Shown here piece by piece: positions 42,901-53,649 of a DNA stretch of 64,000 nucleotides. The position numbers and the translations under genes were made by a program. The stretch is from Symbiodinium kawagutii. Lineage: Eukaryota; Sar; Dinophyceae; Suessiales; Symbiodiniaceae. The DNA lies in contig VSDK01012283.1 in the NCBI GenBank assembly GCA_009767595.1, positions 562,794 through 626,793 on the forward strand. The letters are read 5' to 3'. The number at the start of each line of letters is the position of its first letter. Within the stretch, counting starts at the first letter, position 1. The notes under the pieces are model-generated. The model saw only the letters and a list, made by a program, of their open reading frames with translations, was not told the DNA's origin and searched no databases.

Positions 42901-45900
42901 CACGATCTGATCGATACCCTCATCTATCATCATCCATCATCTACCCTACCCAACGTCATCAACAAGGGGCCCTGACTTGTCTGGTTGGGGTGCTGCCATT
43001 CGATCCATTTTACTGACAAACTATCACTCATCCAGTGATTGTTTTTTGGCCTGGCACTTGGGGTGTGCAAAAAATCACAGCAACATGCAACAGCTTCGCC
43101 TGTAGAAGCGCACATTTCATACATACTACACACGTGCACGCGGGCCGACCGAGTGTAATGTATGCACCGCAGCAGATTTGTGTCCCTATGCCCTATGCAT
43201 TTTCGATGATTTTTCTCTGTCTGTGCTGTGCCCTGCACTTCAAAACTTGAAGGCAATATCTAGAGCTGCCTCTCCGAGGTGAGTTTGGGTAGTCATATGA
43301 TACCAGTGAGCTGGATGACTAGCGGATCAATGTATAGGGCATCAAAAATGCCCAAAAGACCGGCCATCCTGTATCCACCTTCCCGGGCCGGAAAGTCTTC
43401 TTGTCCGCTGAGTGGCTGAAAAGATTTTCGTCGGCTGCATCAATGGGCCCCTCTTCCTCGGCCACAGCTTCTTCCGATACGAAGAAGGACAGGAGGGACC
43501 AGGATCGAGAAGCCATGCGGGTGGAGCATTCGCTGGCATCGTCTGCAGCTTGGCATTTCGACTTCAAGCTCTTGATTTGCGCAGAAAGTTCTTCTTGCAC
43601 CGTCCTGCAAGGGTGCATGGTGATTAGCTGACCCGTTGGAGGAGAGCTGTGATCACTGCTTCAGCGATCCAAAGCTTTTAGAATTGCGGAGCTTCAATGC
43701 AATGTCAACCCAGGGTAAGCCCCCAAAATAAACTCGCTTTCAGGAGTTGTGCTCGCAGCCCCAAACATGTGAACGAGATGTGGATGTTGAGGGTGAGAGC
43801 GAGATATCGCAAGTTGTGTCAAACAAGAAGGATCTCACACTACAGGCAATTGTGTTCGGCTACTCTGCAAGTTCAGTACTGCTGCAATACTGCCACCAAA
43901 TCACATGCAAATCTGTGTGATGTTTGTTGGTCAGGAAAATTCATCCGGTCATGACACATCAAAGATATGGATAGTTTTGCTGCTGCCGTTGCTTGCTGTT
44001 CAGATCGACTCATGTTTAAACAGTGAACATGACAACCGCATGCAAGTGCTGGTATCATCAAACCCCTGTATCAGTCCCTTCAAAGTGCTGATGTTGCTGT
44101 TGCTGTTGCACTTCTCAGTTCTCACTCGTTGCTGGCGCTGCTGCGGTTGCTGGGTTGGTCTTGTCCTTGTTGCTTGTTACCTTTTGAGGAGCTGAAGTTG
44201 GCACCACCAGCGCCCCTGACCCACTCCTGTAGTGGTTCATCACATCATCCGAGCCCCCACGACGTTGTCGGAGCTTAAGGCACTGAAGTTGTTGTTCCAG
44301 GAGCCCGAGCTCTTTCTGGTGGATGCTCTCGTTACAAGTTTGCTCTTCAACCTTCATCACGTAGTCATCCTGGCGCCAAAAAATGACCAACACACTTGAA
44401 TCAGGTCCTTGAGATGGATATTCAAAACTGCAACTCCTGCCTAAGTATTCTGAGTAAACGTGACTGCAAAAAAGTGCATGAACGATAAGAAAAATATTCA
44501 ATCTAACTGCTTGTGGTGGTTTCCAAACCCCCGCTGAAAAACATGAGCCAGTCAACCAACCTGTGTCAAACACCAGGGAAGAAAAACAAATGACTAAAAC
44601 CACCAAGAACATGAGTCAATCAACCATTTGCTAGTAGGGAAAATAGACAAATCATTAAAAACCACCTGGAAAATGCAAAAGATCAAAACCACCAACCAGA
44701 ACTGGATGGGGGCATCACCTGTGCAGTAACGTATCACTGACCCGGGTCCTTGACCATGTCCACATGCTCCGCATCTCCCCGCACGTGTTTAAAACGGCCC
44801 CGATCGCACCGATCTTCNNNNNNNNNNNNTGAACCGCTGCCAGGGACACTTGAGAGATCAGTGGAAGAGTAACCTGTTGGCTAATTGCGTGACCAGGTCA
44901 ATGAAGTATGACCATTACTTAATGAAATTGTCGGTAACTATTAGCAAACTAATTGTGTACAATCAATGACTGATAGTAGCCAGGAACTGATTGTATGACC
45001 ATTGGTTCAATTTATGACCCAAAGATTTCATTGGTGAACAGTGAACTATGATAAATATTTCTTTCTGCCTCCTGCTGGGGTTAATTCAAATTGGTTCAAT
45101 TCATGATCCAAAGAGACTCCCCTCTGCGCTGCATCGGATAAATGGAAAAAAAACGTGATAAGTGAGCAATGACGCTAGATCTACCAAGGCCCCATGACCA
45201 GAACGATGTGTCAAGCAGGTTCGAAATCAGTTCTGCATCCAAAGCTCGTATTGCAACTCCTTCCTATCATACTTCAATAGCAGGCAGTTGAATCATCTTA
45301 GATCAGCTAGCTGTCGACAAGGTGCTGTTTTGTTCAAAGCCTTCTTTGCAAGCGCTGGGTCCTGTCGGATTGGCATCGGGGTAGCTCAGGGTGAAGCTTG
45401 GGATACCCATGTAACCACCTGCTATTCGTGTGGAAAATGAAAGGCAGATGCCTCCATTGTGTCGTGGTCATTGGTTCAAGTCACCTTTCAGATGACTGGC
45501 AGCCAGATCAGCCAATGGCAGCCATGGTACTTGCAGCGCCACGGATCCGACCGTATTGATGCCTAATCATCCTAATGTATGTCACCGTCCCTGTGACTGT
45601 TGGTTGCAGTCCATGGTACATCTTGTTGGGCGGATTCGATTCTCATCTATTCTTAATCATTACTAAAACCGTCACTACTCACTACATACTTACCATTCTT
45701 ATTAACCCTCCTCTCTATCGTAGGTTGAATTCTCTGCCAGTGGTCACAACTACTCCGGCACTTTCTGCTATAGCCATCCGTCGGTGAATTAAGAGACCTG
45801 ACAAGCAAAGGCTTCAAGAACTAGTCAATTCACCACTATTGACTATTGTTCCTTCGTAAGTGATACATAAGCATTGCAGCATCAACATTTATCAACATCA

Positions 45901-48900
45901 GCTACTAATCCTAAACATTGAACATGCCAGATCACTATCAATCATAAACACCACATCATTCGATGGTTAATAGATATATATTGAGAGAGAGCTTCTGACT
46001 AAATCAGGGCTATTATCAACCATTATGTGTCAATTACTAAGCACGGCGTACATCATAAACGACTGTATCCAACTACTATGGTGAAATTATCACAAACTAT
46101 CCCCATAAACCTACAATAAACTAATCCAGATGGTAGATTATCTCACCATATCAATAACGATTATCTACGGTGGTTGATTGCTACCCTGGCTTGGTGCTTA
46201 AATGCTACCCTGCCTTGACTACTATTGGTGTAGTATCGTAAATCATCCGGCTGTGGGTCAAAACCCCGTACCCCTGGTTTCCATCTCATTAACCATTGTT
46301 TCCCTTAGTATTGTTGGTTATTATCCCCCATTATTGGTTGGTTAATATTGACCCATAGCCATCCCCCTAAGCTTGCTGCTTGACTGCCGGCATGGCTCCT
46401 TCGTCAACTTGTCCAGCATCGCGTCGCTCGGCGGCTGGTCCGGGATCACCGCGGTGTCGGTGCCCTTGGTGGCATCGTGGGTGCCAGCTCCGGGTCCAAA
46501 CGGTCACCCTTGAGATTTTGCTGGGCAAATTTCTGATGAACCCTGTGGAATACACTCATGATACACATTAAACACATGTCAAATACATCTGCAATGCATG
46601 TGAGATACATGTGAATTCTGTTGCAGGTGCTATTCCGACTGGTATTGCTGGGTAACCAACACGAAGTTGGTGACCAAATAAACCGCAGTGCCAGGGGGGC
46701 AGCAGTTCTGCTGGGACGGGATTACGACCCCCTCCCTGGAGGCGGATACCGGCGCCACCAAGGGTCGAAAACCATGTCTGCAAGCTCCTTTCCGCTGGAC
46801 CTTGGTCAGGTGCTTGCGCAACATCCATAGAAGAGCATATGTCAAGGTCAGACTCCTGCCATATGCGCATCTCTCTTGTAATCTAATCCAGTATCTATCA
46901 AGTATATGTATATATATATGTGTGTGTGTGTGATCTATTCTATCTACATCGATATCTATCTAACTGAATTATCTCATCTATCTGCCCGATCTCTCTAATC
47001 TAATTTGACCTATCTTTCTGCCTGTCTACATATACCAGACTCCCGTGTGCTATTTTCCTGAACTCTCAACCCCGTATGCCAACACAATGTTCTTAAAAAT
47101 GTGGAAAGCTGAGTTCCTGCAAAACTCAAACAGCAAAGGATCTCCCGAATTCCCATTGCCATCCAAGGGGCAATTTGCTGATAGCAGCCTTGGCAATCCA
47201 ACTGGCAACACTGGTCCCCCTTCACCCGTTTCACGGCTGGCTCTACTGTTATCTTACTTGAAATACCAAAGGTATCAACGGTCAAAATCCACTGTCCACA
47301 AAGCATGATAGGACCTGAAGCCCAACAAGCTGGCACCAAAGCCTGAAGCAGCTGCTGCTACCAGCTGCTGACTGACCAAAGGTAGTGACTGCTTTAAGCC
47401 ATGCAGCGGTGATCATCTTCCCTTCCTCTGTGATCACATGCTGCAGCTCGGAGGGCTCAATCTCCTACGACTATATGGCTGTGAGCAAGCTCACCTAACA
47501 TCCAGAATGAGCAGAAGAGCCGTGCATATCAATCCACAAATGTTGGTGAAATATCAGTGATGTATGTCTTTACCTATGGCCAACTCATATCGGAAAGGAT
47601 TGTTCAACCAACGCGGGAGCTGTCGCCATCCATCTTTGGTTCACACCCACCTTCTGCTGGCCCAACATGGTCCACCATGGTCCACCTGTCTCCCAATCGA
47701 ATTTGTCCGAAGGCCTAAAGGACCCCCTTCCTATCACAGCTTCCTCCTTGGCAACTGCTATCCCGATCCTGGAGATTCACATGGAAACGCCCTTTCCAAA
47801 ACGAAAGCCTAAATTGCATCAACAAAAAAAAGTAGCATAAATCTGAGCGATTCCTATTTGACATTATTCAACTACTCCCGAAAAGTCGACTTTCAGGTAC
47901 TTTCCAAGTCTTTTTTTTTGGGGGGTGCACTATTCCTATTTAACTATGTCTATTTAACATCATCTGATTTGGCTATTAACATAGTTACAGCGTTTCACCA
48001 TTCAAAGTCCTATTAAAGATCACTTCAATTCCCGTTGCATCCGGGAATCCGCCTAAGGATTGCAGATTAGTTTTGAACAACCGAGTCTAACTATTAAAAC
48101 AGGGCATCGTCCAAGTTTATTGCTTCCAAGCCATCAGTGACTTGCCCGTCTCCCCCTCTCCAAAGGCCCGTCCTGTGTGGAGTCGTCATCTTGCGCCTCG
48201 CAGGGACGGCGATGGCGGATACCAGCCCAACAGTGGACGAAATTGGTGAGAAAATTTGGTTGGAAACGCCATTGGTAGGGAATCAATCCTGAATCAGTAT
48301 GGTGAATCATCATTCATGATTGTTAATGACCATTAATTAGTTAGATTTTTACTGCTATCGATTTTGTGGACGCAACTTGAGGCGGTTCACAGGTATGTGG
48401 CTGTGGGTACCCACTTGGGCAATGAAAGATACCAGCAGCCATCCCTGCAACCATCACGCGATGGATGATCACTAATGATTGTGGTTGGATCCAAGAAACA
48501 AGGAGTGAATATAGAAAAGACATGACAAAGACATATTACAAAACGAGTTTATGCATGGTGACCCCATGTTCAGCTAAGCTAGGGTAATACATGATAATGC
48601 CCTCAAAATCTGCTGTTAAAAAGTTGTGTTTGTGGTTCGTTCCCGGCCGTCTGATGATGGGTACTCCCGCCTACTTTTTGGGCACCATGTAAGAGCAAAT
48701 CGCGAATACGAAGGTGCTCGCCATGCAAAATACTGGCCGTTCATTACAGGGCCGGATCTTGTGCAATGCCTAGCTAAACTGACAGAATTTCCTGACTCGT
48801 TCTCCCGTCACGTATTATTTCTCAAGCGCTGACTCGTTCTCCAGTGCCGCAGCTGCTTTTAATTACTTCATTTCGCTTCATTCCAACCTTACGAGCAGCA

Positions 48901-51555
48901 GCAATCAGCAGCAGCAATCAGCTGCAGCAGGCAAGCAAGCAAGCCTGCAAGCCAGCCAGCCAGCAAGCAGCATAGATATCTCAAAAAAATCTACATTCAG
49001 AACATTTCAGAACATAGATCTGGATTAATGTTAGTCATGAGTCAGAAAATAGATCTGGATGAACACAATGCCCACCTTCAAGGGGTTCCCCACGGCCTCC
49101 AATGGAGCCACCGTGGCGAAAGCCACCTCCACGTCTGGCGCCTGAAGCAACAACTCAGCTCCTTGTGAGTCCCAAGTGGATTCAAAGATCTGGATGTGCC
49201 AGGTACACAATCAAGATATATGATGTAACTATAGGAATGGTTTTGAGCACAATCGGTGCATCCCCCCCTGGCAGTTACCCATAAGGATATATGAGATATA
49301 CTGGTATATGATGATATATGATGTTCCCTGTGATCTTTATACTATAGAGAAAAGCGTTTGAAAAATCCACCCAGATATACTTAGACCAAATGTTCCCATC
49401 TTTGGAAGGGGTCAATTGAAGGAAAAGTGTTGCACATAAGTCGTCGCCTCGGTGGTCGCCTCGTCTTTGGCTAGATCCATCGACAGGTCAGTTCCCACGT
49501 CGTCCTGAAGAAGTGAAGCATGGCCATGGGGGCGGTCAGGCTTATAGTGGCCAACGAATGGTCAGCAATGAGTCAGCAACAACGAATGATGGTTGGTTGA
49601 TGGCTGCGATGGTTGGTTGATGAGTAATGATTGATGATACAAAGCTGGTGATGTTTGAGCACAAACACAAATTGGAAGCCTCAACAACTGCCCATGTTTC
49701 AGAGTGCATTCAGTCTTTTCGCCCGCTTCAACCCAATCACGTTCCTGTGTGAAAAAATACCAAGTCTAGGTTGTAGCTAGCATAACTACAGTACCTCCCA
49801 AGCCATTCTCAAGGGAGAAAATCGAATCAACTCCCAGAAAAATCAGTGAAATCTTCCTACCCATGCTGTGTAGCAGCTGGTCACGTCACACCGGGACCGA
49901 CCCGGCACCGACCCGGCACCTTCAGAGTCTCTATCTGCAAGCTGTTGTCCACATCGCCCCACCAGGGTGCCTTCCATCCGGAGCTTGGAGGGACTTCGGC
50001 CTCACGACTGCAGCTAACGGCAGCTAGGTGCAACTCAGTTCCTGGTGAAATCTTTAAGGAGCGACTTATGGGTTCAGTTTTTTTTTCCGAGGGCTGGGTT
50101 CGTGAACCAAATAATGATTGCTATAATGAGAAAAAACACCATTCAGTAAATCAGATACTTCCGTTGAATTACCCAAATCATACAACATACAAGGACATAC
50201 AAGGACCGCTAGCCACAACTTCGCAGCCTCAGATGGGTTGAAAGCATAGATATGCACCCGACCTCAGCAGGCGGCGAGTGCCACAGGACCACAGGACGCT
50301 GCGGCAGAGGCTGAGGCGTCCGCCGGAAGGGGGGGAGCCAATCCACCATCCCACTGACCCGGCATCAACGTCTGCATAGTGATACAGCCAAACCTGGGAG
50401 ATCGCCCTGGAAAATCCTAGTGAGTTGATCCCAAATATGGTGAAGTTGAGGGATAGACTATGGTTTCTATTAAATTACTATTGGATATTTGGCTACTTTT
50501 GGTCAATGGTGGTGACTATTGATTGGTTAATTTTCCATGAGTGAAGAAGTACTATTGGTCAATAATGGTGAGTGCTGGTTTCGTGATTTTCTATCTGGCG
50601 ATGCTACTTGGGACGGCCACAATGCCGTACAGTATCAGAACCGGGGAACAGCTTGCCACACTTGGACCTGATTTCTTTCGGCTGGGTTTCGACGTTTGTC
50701 TTCAGCATGGCCAGCCTCATCATCACCAGTGCTTGAGCCCTCCTTCTTGTACAATGGCTTGTCATCACTGGTCCCAGCTGGAGTGTAGGTCCTCAGTTTT
50801 CTGTGGTGATTTCCTCGCCGGACAACACGTACCAAGAACATCTGCATGCAATGCCTGTGTGAATTACACCTGAGCCAAGTGGAGCAATATTGTGCACATT
50901 AGCTGGCCAAGCTTGGTAAGGCTGGCTGGTACTTTTCATGAAGAAATGCGGCGAATGAGTTGATGAATGGTTTATCCAAGTATTCCCACCTTCCATCCAC
51001 AACCCAGGTCAAACCTGCAGGATTTTTTGCATGCACCGTGGCAGTTTCGGCCAGTAGGTGAACATCATTGAACAGTTTGATTCTTTAGGGGACAGCCAGG
51101 GCCATCGGGTTTTGACCCGCCAAGGTGCCCTTCAATGACGTGCCCTGTAGCTGCATCCTGGCATCCCTCGACCTGTCGGATTGCTTGCCCGACTGTCGAC
51201 TGACAGGAGCGCAAGGTCCCATGCCAGAGATTCTTGCAACAAAAGGCTGGCGAACAATCTCATGGACTGGGACCTTGATCTCTGGGCCCAAAAAAAAGCC
51301 GAATGATTGCAGGTCTCTTTGAACATTTTGAACAGTGACTCACACGACCCATGGACTCTGCGGCGCCCTCCCTGCGCTGCCTTGATTGGGAAGGCTTTCT
51401 CAGTGGCCACGAGCGCCTGGCAGAGACCCACAGAAACATGCATCGATGCCAAGCGTTTGGACCCATGACTTCATGGCCCATGTCGGTACCTCAAATGACG
51501 AACCAGTGGCATCCAGTGGCATCCAGGGCCACCATGGCCATGGCAGCCTGCAACC
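33820..51555 (-). CDS. Large multi-exon gene (or two), Ala/Glu/Lys-rich coiled-coil protein
   Basis: About twenty minus-strand exons. In transcript order: 51555-51504, 51416-51349, 51281-51085, 50791-50668, 50007-49920, 49504-49436, 49141-49076, 47768-47651, about 46490-46360, 46250-46209, 44369-44181, 43604-43379, 42544-42515, 40508-40450, 40216-40100, 38433-38344, 37322-37257, 37010-36954, 36764-36702, 35654-35577, 34622-34578, 33903-33820. Most lie between an AG and a GT donor, and the majority begin or end in phase 0. Typical pieces are DAEIAELHAKQAAEEAAVA, AKKKVEKLTVEAAKEEAEKA and VAKAKKKLHDLEDPSEDEKA, the last ending in a stop. Repeated 15-30-codon helical exons suggest a long rod protein. 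One gene versus several cannot be decided; a 12-base N gap lies inside. No family was recognised. Confidence 0.5.
34578..34622 (-). CDS. 15-codon coiled-coil exon
   Basis: LAAKADAEVADKETE between GCCCGCCAG and GAG|GTGGCT, phase 0 at both ends, joining directly in frame to 33820-33903. Confidence 0.6.
35577..35654 (-). CDS. 26-codon coiled-coil exon
   Basis: AIEEAAGGEAEQAKEEAGKA then WKGAIL between GGGCACAG and CTG|GTGCCT, phase 0 at both ends. Confidence 0.65.
36702..36764 (-). CDS. 21-codon coiled-coil exon
   Basis: AKKKVEKLTVEAAKEEAEKA then E, after TTTTTCAAG. The 3' border is uncertain by a few bases (GAGG|GGTGTG region). Confidence 0.6.
36954..37010 (-). CDS. 19-codon coiled-coil exon
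   Basis: DAEIAELHAKQAAEEAAVA between CGCTCCCAG and GCA|GTACCA, phase 0 at both ends. Confidence 0.65.
37257..37322 (-). CDS. 22-codon coiled-coil exon
   Basis: VAVAATHAAEKARMWKAVAA then ET between GTCAGAG and ACA|GTGGGG, phase 0 at both ends. Confidence 0.6.
38344..38433 (-). CDS. 30-codon exon with ideal splice sites
   Basis: VPDEPPIEGSAAAPLLKSVD then EVQLLGAGAT between CGCGCCCAG and ACG|GTGAGC, phase 0 at both ends. Confidence 0.65.
38702..38810 (-). mobile_element. Family-A element, degenerate copy
   Basis: Contains GTGGTTGGTGGTGCTCACC at one end and GTTTGAAACCATCAA at the other, with the shared AAAATATGAGTCAACCAACC inside. The AG end has decayed, so this copy may not splice. It lies in an intron of the large minus-strand gene or between genes. 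Confidence 0.5.
39571..39645. mobile_element. Family-B half element
   Basis: Begins GGCTGTGGGTCACCCTGTAC, like the left end of the 46251 copy, but has no right inverted-repeat end. On the minus strand it ends CCCACAG followed by a very short possible exon. Confidence 0.4.
40100..40216 (-). CDS. 39-codon exon, helical
   Basis: AFANELLGTNVSKWLETTNE then VINASMVRLAQHKDAAPTD after CTCCCCCCAG; the donor is probably GAT|GTTGGA. The open frame continues a little further (VGDEDKQP). Confidence 0.65.
41040..42230. other. Region with frames open on both strands
   Basis: At 41948-42208 the plus strand reads TIGMDKPKCRPWTLNPRISG then WSMKNKLVALECGS to a stop, and the minus strand also stays open. At 41217-41460 two plus frames look helical. 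No decision is possible from sequence alone. Confidence 0.3.
43379..43604 (-). CDS. 75-codon exon of the large gene
   Basis: Entered after CCCTTGCAG with one base of a split codon; reads TVQEELSAQIKSLKSKCQAA then DDASECSTRMASRSWSLLSF, EEAVAEEEGPIDAADENLF and DKKTFRPGK to the donor AAG|GTGGAT. It opens as a coiled coil and becomes acidic. This is the longest exon of the series and has no rival frame of similar quality. Confidence 0.65.
44181..44369 (-). CDS. 63-codon exon of the large gene
   Basis: DDYVMKVEEQTCNESIHQKE then LGLLEQQLQCLKLRQRRGGS and DDVMNHYRSGSGALVVPTSA, from GGCGCCAG to AAAG|GTAACA. Phase 0 at both ends. The LLEQQLQCLKLRQRR part is a leucine-rich helix. Confidence 0.7.
44510..44606 (-). 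mobile_element. Family-A element, with a second partial copy to 44699
   Basis: CTTGTGGTGGTTTCC and AAAACCACCAAG form the ends (97 bases). A further partial unit continues to 44699, ending AAAACCACCAACCAG. Both share ACATGAGTCAATCAACC-like interiors with the 8663 copy. Confidence 0.5.
44818..44829. other. Assembly gap (12 N)
   Basis: Twelve undetermined bases. Gap size may be nominal, so an exon could be missing here. Confidence 1.
44830..46200. other. Intergenic or intronic, nothing firm
   Basis: AT-rich, with repeated TTGGTTCAATT-type words at 45000-45120. No exon with borders was seen. Confidence 0.4.
46209..46490 (-). CDS. Two exons separated by a family-B element
   Basis: The first exon (about 46490-46360) reads GTHDATKGTDTAVIPDQPPS then DAMLDKLTKEPCRQSSSKLR-GM and meets the element at ATG|GCTATGGG. 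Removing 46359-46251 as a GC-AG intron joins it in phase 0 to PDDLRYYTNSSQGR (46250-46209), which ends at AGG|GTAGCA. The frame stays open across the junction. The 5' border of the first exon is uncertain. Confidence 0.5.
46251..46359 (-). mobile_element. Introner-like element, family B (GC...AG)
   Basis: Ends ATGGCTATGGGTCAATATT and GGTTTTGACCCACAGCC are inverted repeats. On the minus strand the element starts GC and ends AG over 109 bases, and both limits coincide with exon edges in an open joined frame (see 46209-46490). Confidence 0.65.
47041..47308 (+). CDS. Candidate plus-strand terminal exon (minus also open)
   Basis: A good acceptor (CTGTCTACATATACCAG) precedes TPVCYFPELSTPYANTMFLK then MWKAEFLQNSNSKGSPEFPL and on to a stop after 88 codons. 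It lies among minus-strand exons, and the antisense frame is also open, so it may be chance. Confidence 0.3.
47651..47768 (-). CDS. 39-codon exon of the large gene
   Basis: IGIAVAKEEAVIGRGSFRPS then DKFDWETGGPWWTMLGQQK, from GAATCTCCAG to AAG|GTGGGT. The PWW motif recurs in the exon at 49920 (WKAPWWGDV). Confidence 0.6.
48110..48285 (-). CDS. Candidate exon, 58-codon frame
   Basis: The minus strand reads SPISSTVGLVSAIAVPARRK then MTTPHRTGLWRGGDGQVTDG and LEAINLDDALF before TAA. The plus strand has a competing start, ATG with MADTSPTVDEI up to a GTGAGA donor eight bases after a CAG acceptor. The minus reading fits the neighbouring exons. Confidence 0.35.
48290..49075. other. Intronic or intergenic, CAG-rich spacer
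   Basis: Contains AGCAGCAATCAGCAGCAGCA and GCAAGCAAGCAAGCC runs at 48895-48970. No exon was seen. Confidence 0.5.
49076..49141 (-). CDS. 22-codon exon of the large gene
   Basis: APDVEVAFATVAPLEAVGNP then LK, between GTTGCTTCAG and AAG|GTGGGC, phase 0 at both ends. Confidence 0.65.
49436..49504 (-). CDS. 23-codon exon of the large gene
   Basis: DDVGTDLSMDLAKDEATTEA then TTY, after CTTCACTTCTTCAG; donor TAT|GTGCAA, phase 0 at both ends. Confidence 0.6.
49920..50007 (-). CDS. 29-codon exon of the large gene
   Basis: REAEVPPSSGWKAPWWGDVD then NSLQIETLK, after GTTAGCTGCAG; donor AAG|GTGCCG. Trp-rich centre. Confidence 0.6.
50262..50352 (+). CDS. Weak GC-rich candidate exon
   Basis: After GACCTCAG the plus strand reads AASATGPQDAAAEAEASAG then RGGANPPSH-stop. 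The minus strand reads an Ala/Pro-rich frame. Direction unknown. Confidence 0.25.
50668..50791 (-). CDS. 41-codon exon of the large gene
   Basis: TYTPAGTSDDKPLYKKEGSS then TGDDEAGHAEDKRRNPAERN, after AAAACTGAG; donor CAG|GTCCAA. Very hydrophilic, likely disordered. Confidence 0.6.
51085..51281 (-). CDS. Exon of the large gene or its neighbour
   Basis: After TTTTTTGGGCCCAG the frame reads IKVPVHEIVRQPFVARISGM then GPCAPVSRQSGKQSDRSRDA and RMQLQGTSLKGTLAGQNPMA before TAA; a donor GGCGG|GTCAAA could end it earlier. If the stop is real, a gene ends here and the downstream series is a separate gene. Confidence 0.5.
51349..51416 (-). CDS. Short exon, basic
   Basis: ALVATEKAFPIKAAQGGRRR then VH after GTCTCTGCCAG; donor near ATGG|GTCGTG. 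Confidence 0.5.
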
Positions 51556-51659
51556 CTGCAGCCTGTATTCCCCCCCACCCCGCCTCCGTCTCTGTGCCGC
51601 GCCGTCGGGGCCTGACACAAGGCGCACAGCATGCCATGGGGTGCTGCACGGGATGTTGC

Positions 51660-52400
51660 TAAGGCCTAAGGCTTCGTCAGTGGCTTTTTTGGCTAAGAAA
51701 CTATCAGCTCTAAATAGTTCTAATGAATCTAATGTATATAGATACTTTGTCAATAGATACAAATGTCCAACATGATTGAAGAAATATAGACATGGGTGCA
51801 GCTATGGTTATACCTATGTGTGTGTGTGTGCGTGTGAATGTAGGCATTTGGGTATGCGCATATGTATGTATACGTATGCATGAGTGGCATTGTTATGTGT
51901 CTTGTTCCTCAGGAGTGTAGAGGACAACAACTGAAGATATCACCACTAGGGAAGTCGACTGATCATTGCAGCATGTTAATGAAATGAAATGCAACTAATG
52001 GAAATCCATGGCGGAACTTAATCAACAAAAATTGTGGCCATGTAGGCCATCTATTGGAAGAAATGACGAGTTCTATGATAGGTAGGGAGAAATAATCATG
52101 ATAATTCATGGTGACAAACAATCTGTGGTTGGCAATGACTGGCCAAACGCAGCTATCCAACACAATGCAAAATAAAAAGGATACACGATACCAGTATCAA
52201 ACATAAAGGAAAATTCACAACTTGGAGATATAGCGCTTCCCATCAAAAATACAATCGATACAACCAACGAAAACCTGACATAACCCTTAGTAATTGGAAG
52301 ATGTGAAATGAATTGAAATGATCTGTGAACTGTTTGATGGCGATTCATGATGCTTACAAATGCACATTGTTGGATGATTATGGATGATTGATGAACAACA
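51660..52400. other. Intergenic, nothing firm
   Basis: Short GTGTGTGT run at 51818-51830. A 100-codon hydrophobic minus frame at 52106-52408 lacks borders. Confidence 0.4.
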
Positions 52401-52408
52401 GAACCCAC

Positions 52409-52540
52409 CTGACAGCATGTGCTGCAGGATATGGAGCATCAGCTGGATCCAATTCCTTCCAGTTCACCGTTGCAGCACTGACCAACTGGAACGGACCTGG
52501 AAGCCTGTGCCCTGGAGCCGTGGTTGACATTTTCGCATGG
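52409..52540 (-). CDS. Exon of unknown protein
   Basis: HAKMSTTAPGHRLPGPFQLV then SAATVNWKELDPADAPYPAA and HAV, between TGGTTGCAG and CAG|GTGGGT. Good borders; the plus strand is also open (GYGASAGSNSFQFTVAAL). Confidence 0.5.
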
Positions 52541-52766
52541 CTGCAACCAGCTGGGAAGATTCGAACCACGATTTCGAATGCTGGGTTGACTGGTCATTAC
52601 GTCGTTACCTAATCAAGGTTGAGAATGATATGGAACATTATGGAATGATATACATGATTCACAGAATTACGCACAAAGTCCCGAGTCTTGTTTCAGGAAG
52701 TTTCGTTCGGAAATTGTTTCGTTGTTTCTCTTTTCCGTTGCGCCTTTCCACCTCTCCCTGTCCTAC

Positions 52767-52811
52767 CCGGTGAGCCTGTGCTGCTCGACGGGAATTTCGT
52801 CGTCGGACAGC
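52767..52811 (-). CDS. 15-codon exon
   Basis: LSDDEIPVEQHRLT between TTGCCTTCAG and CCGG|GTAGGA. Short, but with clear splice sites. Confidence 0.5.
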
Positions 52812-53460
52812 CTGAAGGCAAGACGAGCAAACACGAGCTGAAATGGTTGGATTATTACTACAAATATATAACTATTCGCGGATGATTTAGGGGGCACCCC
52901 TTTTTTTGAGAAACAGCCAGACAACTGCACACATAGTGACAGTGTGTGACTCAAATTAGATGTGGGTCCGATACGGCTTCTGAAGCAAAATGTTTGATCT
53001 TTGGTTGCATGTTTCAAAACTAAATGGTTTACGATGATCGATGGATTATTGCGAGATTCAATTGTTGCTGTGCAACATCCCCAGCATGAAAACAAAATAT
53101 TCATCATCCCAAGCATGAAAACAAAATATTCATGGTAGTCGACTGCGGTCATTCATGGTCTGCCGGGTCTGCCAACACATCATCATGAAACAGCTGGTGA
53201 GGCAAGAAAACATAACAAGATAAGACGATAAGATAATGTGTTCAAAAAATAAGTGAGCTATAGTGAACTATTCACTACGGTTGCATGAACAGCAGAGCCG
53301 GACCACTGCTTCAAGTGAACTACCTGATCACCCGTCCAGCCTCTCTTCTGAGTCCTGTTTGGCCTGGCAAGAACAAGAATTGCATTGCAATGCAAAACGG
53401 CCTCTTGCGGTCGTCGATGCCGTTGCATTGATAGTGCGCAGATGTGTGCAGGGTCAGTGC

Positions 53461-53544
53461 CTATGGACTCCCAGGACCCGCCTCTCTTCTCATGACAGGT
53501 TGTCCAGCAGCTGAGATGGACATGGCCTCTACATCTCGGAAGTC
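53461..53544 (-). CDS. C-terminal exon or exon with early donor
   Basis: DFRDVEAMSISAAGQPVMRR then EAGPGSP and TAG, entered after GGGCTCACAG; a donor GGCGG|GTCCTG could end it earlier and avoid the stop. Confidence 0.5.
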   Translation of the reverse strand, partial: DFRDVEAMSISAAGQPVMRREAGPGSP

Positions 53545-53597
53545 CTGTGAGCCCCACCAGTGACAAAGCAAGCGAAATCAAAAGTGCGGAATGCAAC

Positions 53598-53649
<52 letters not shown>

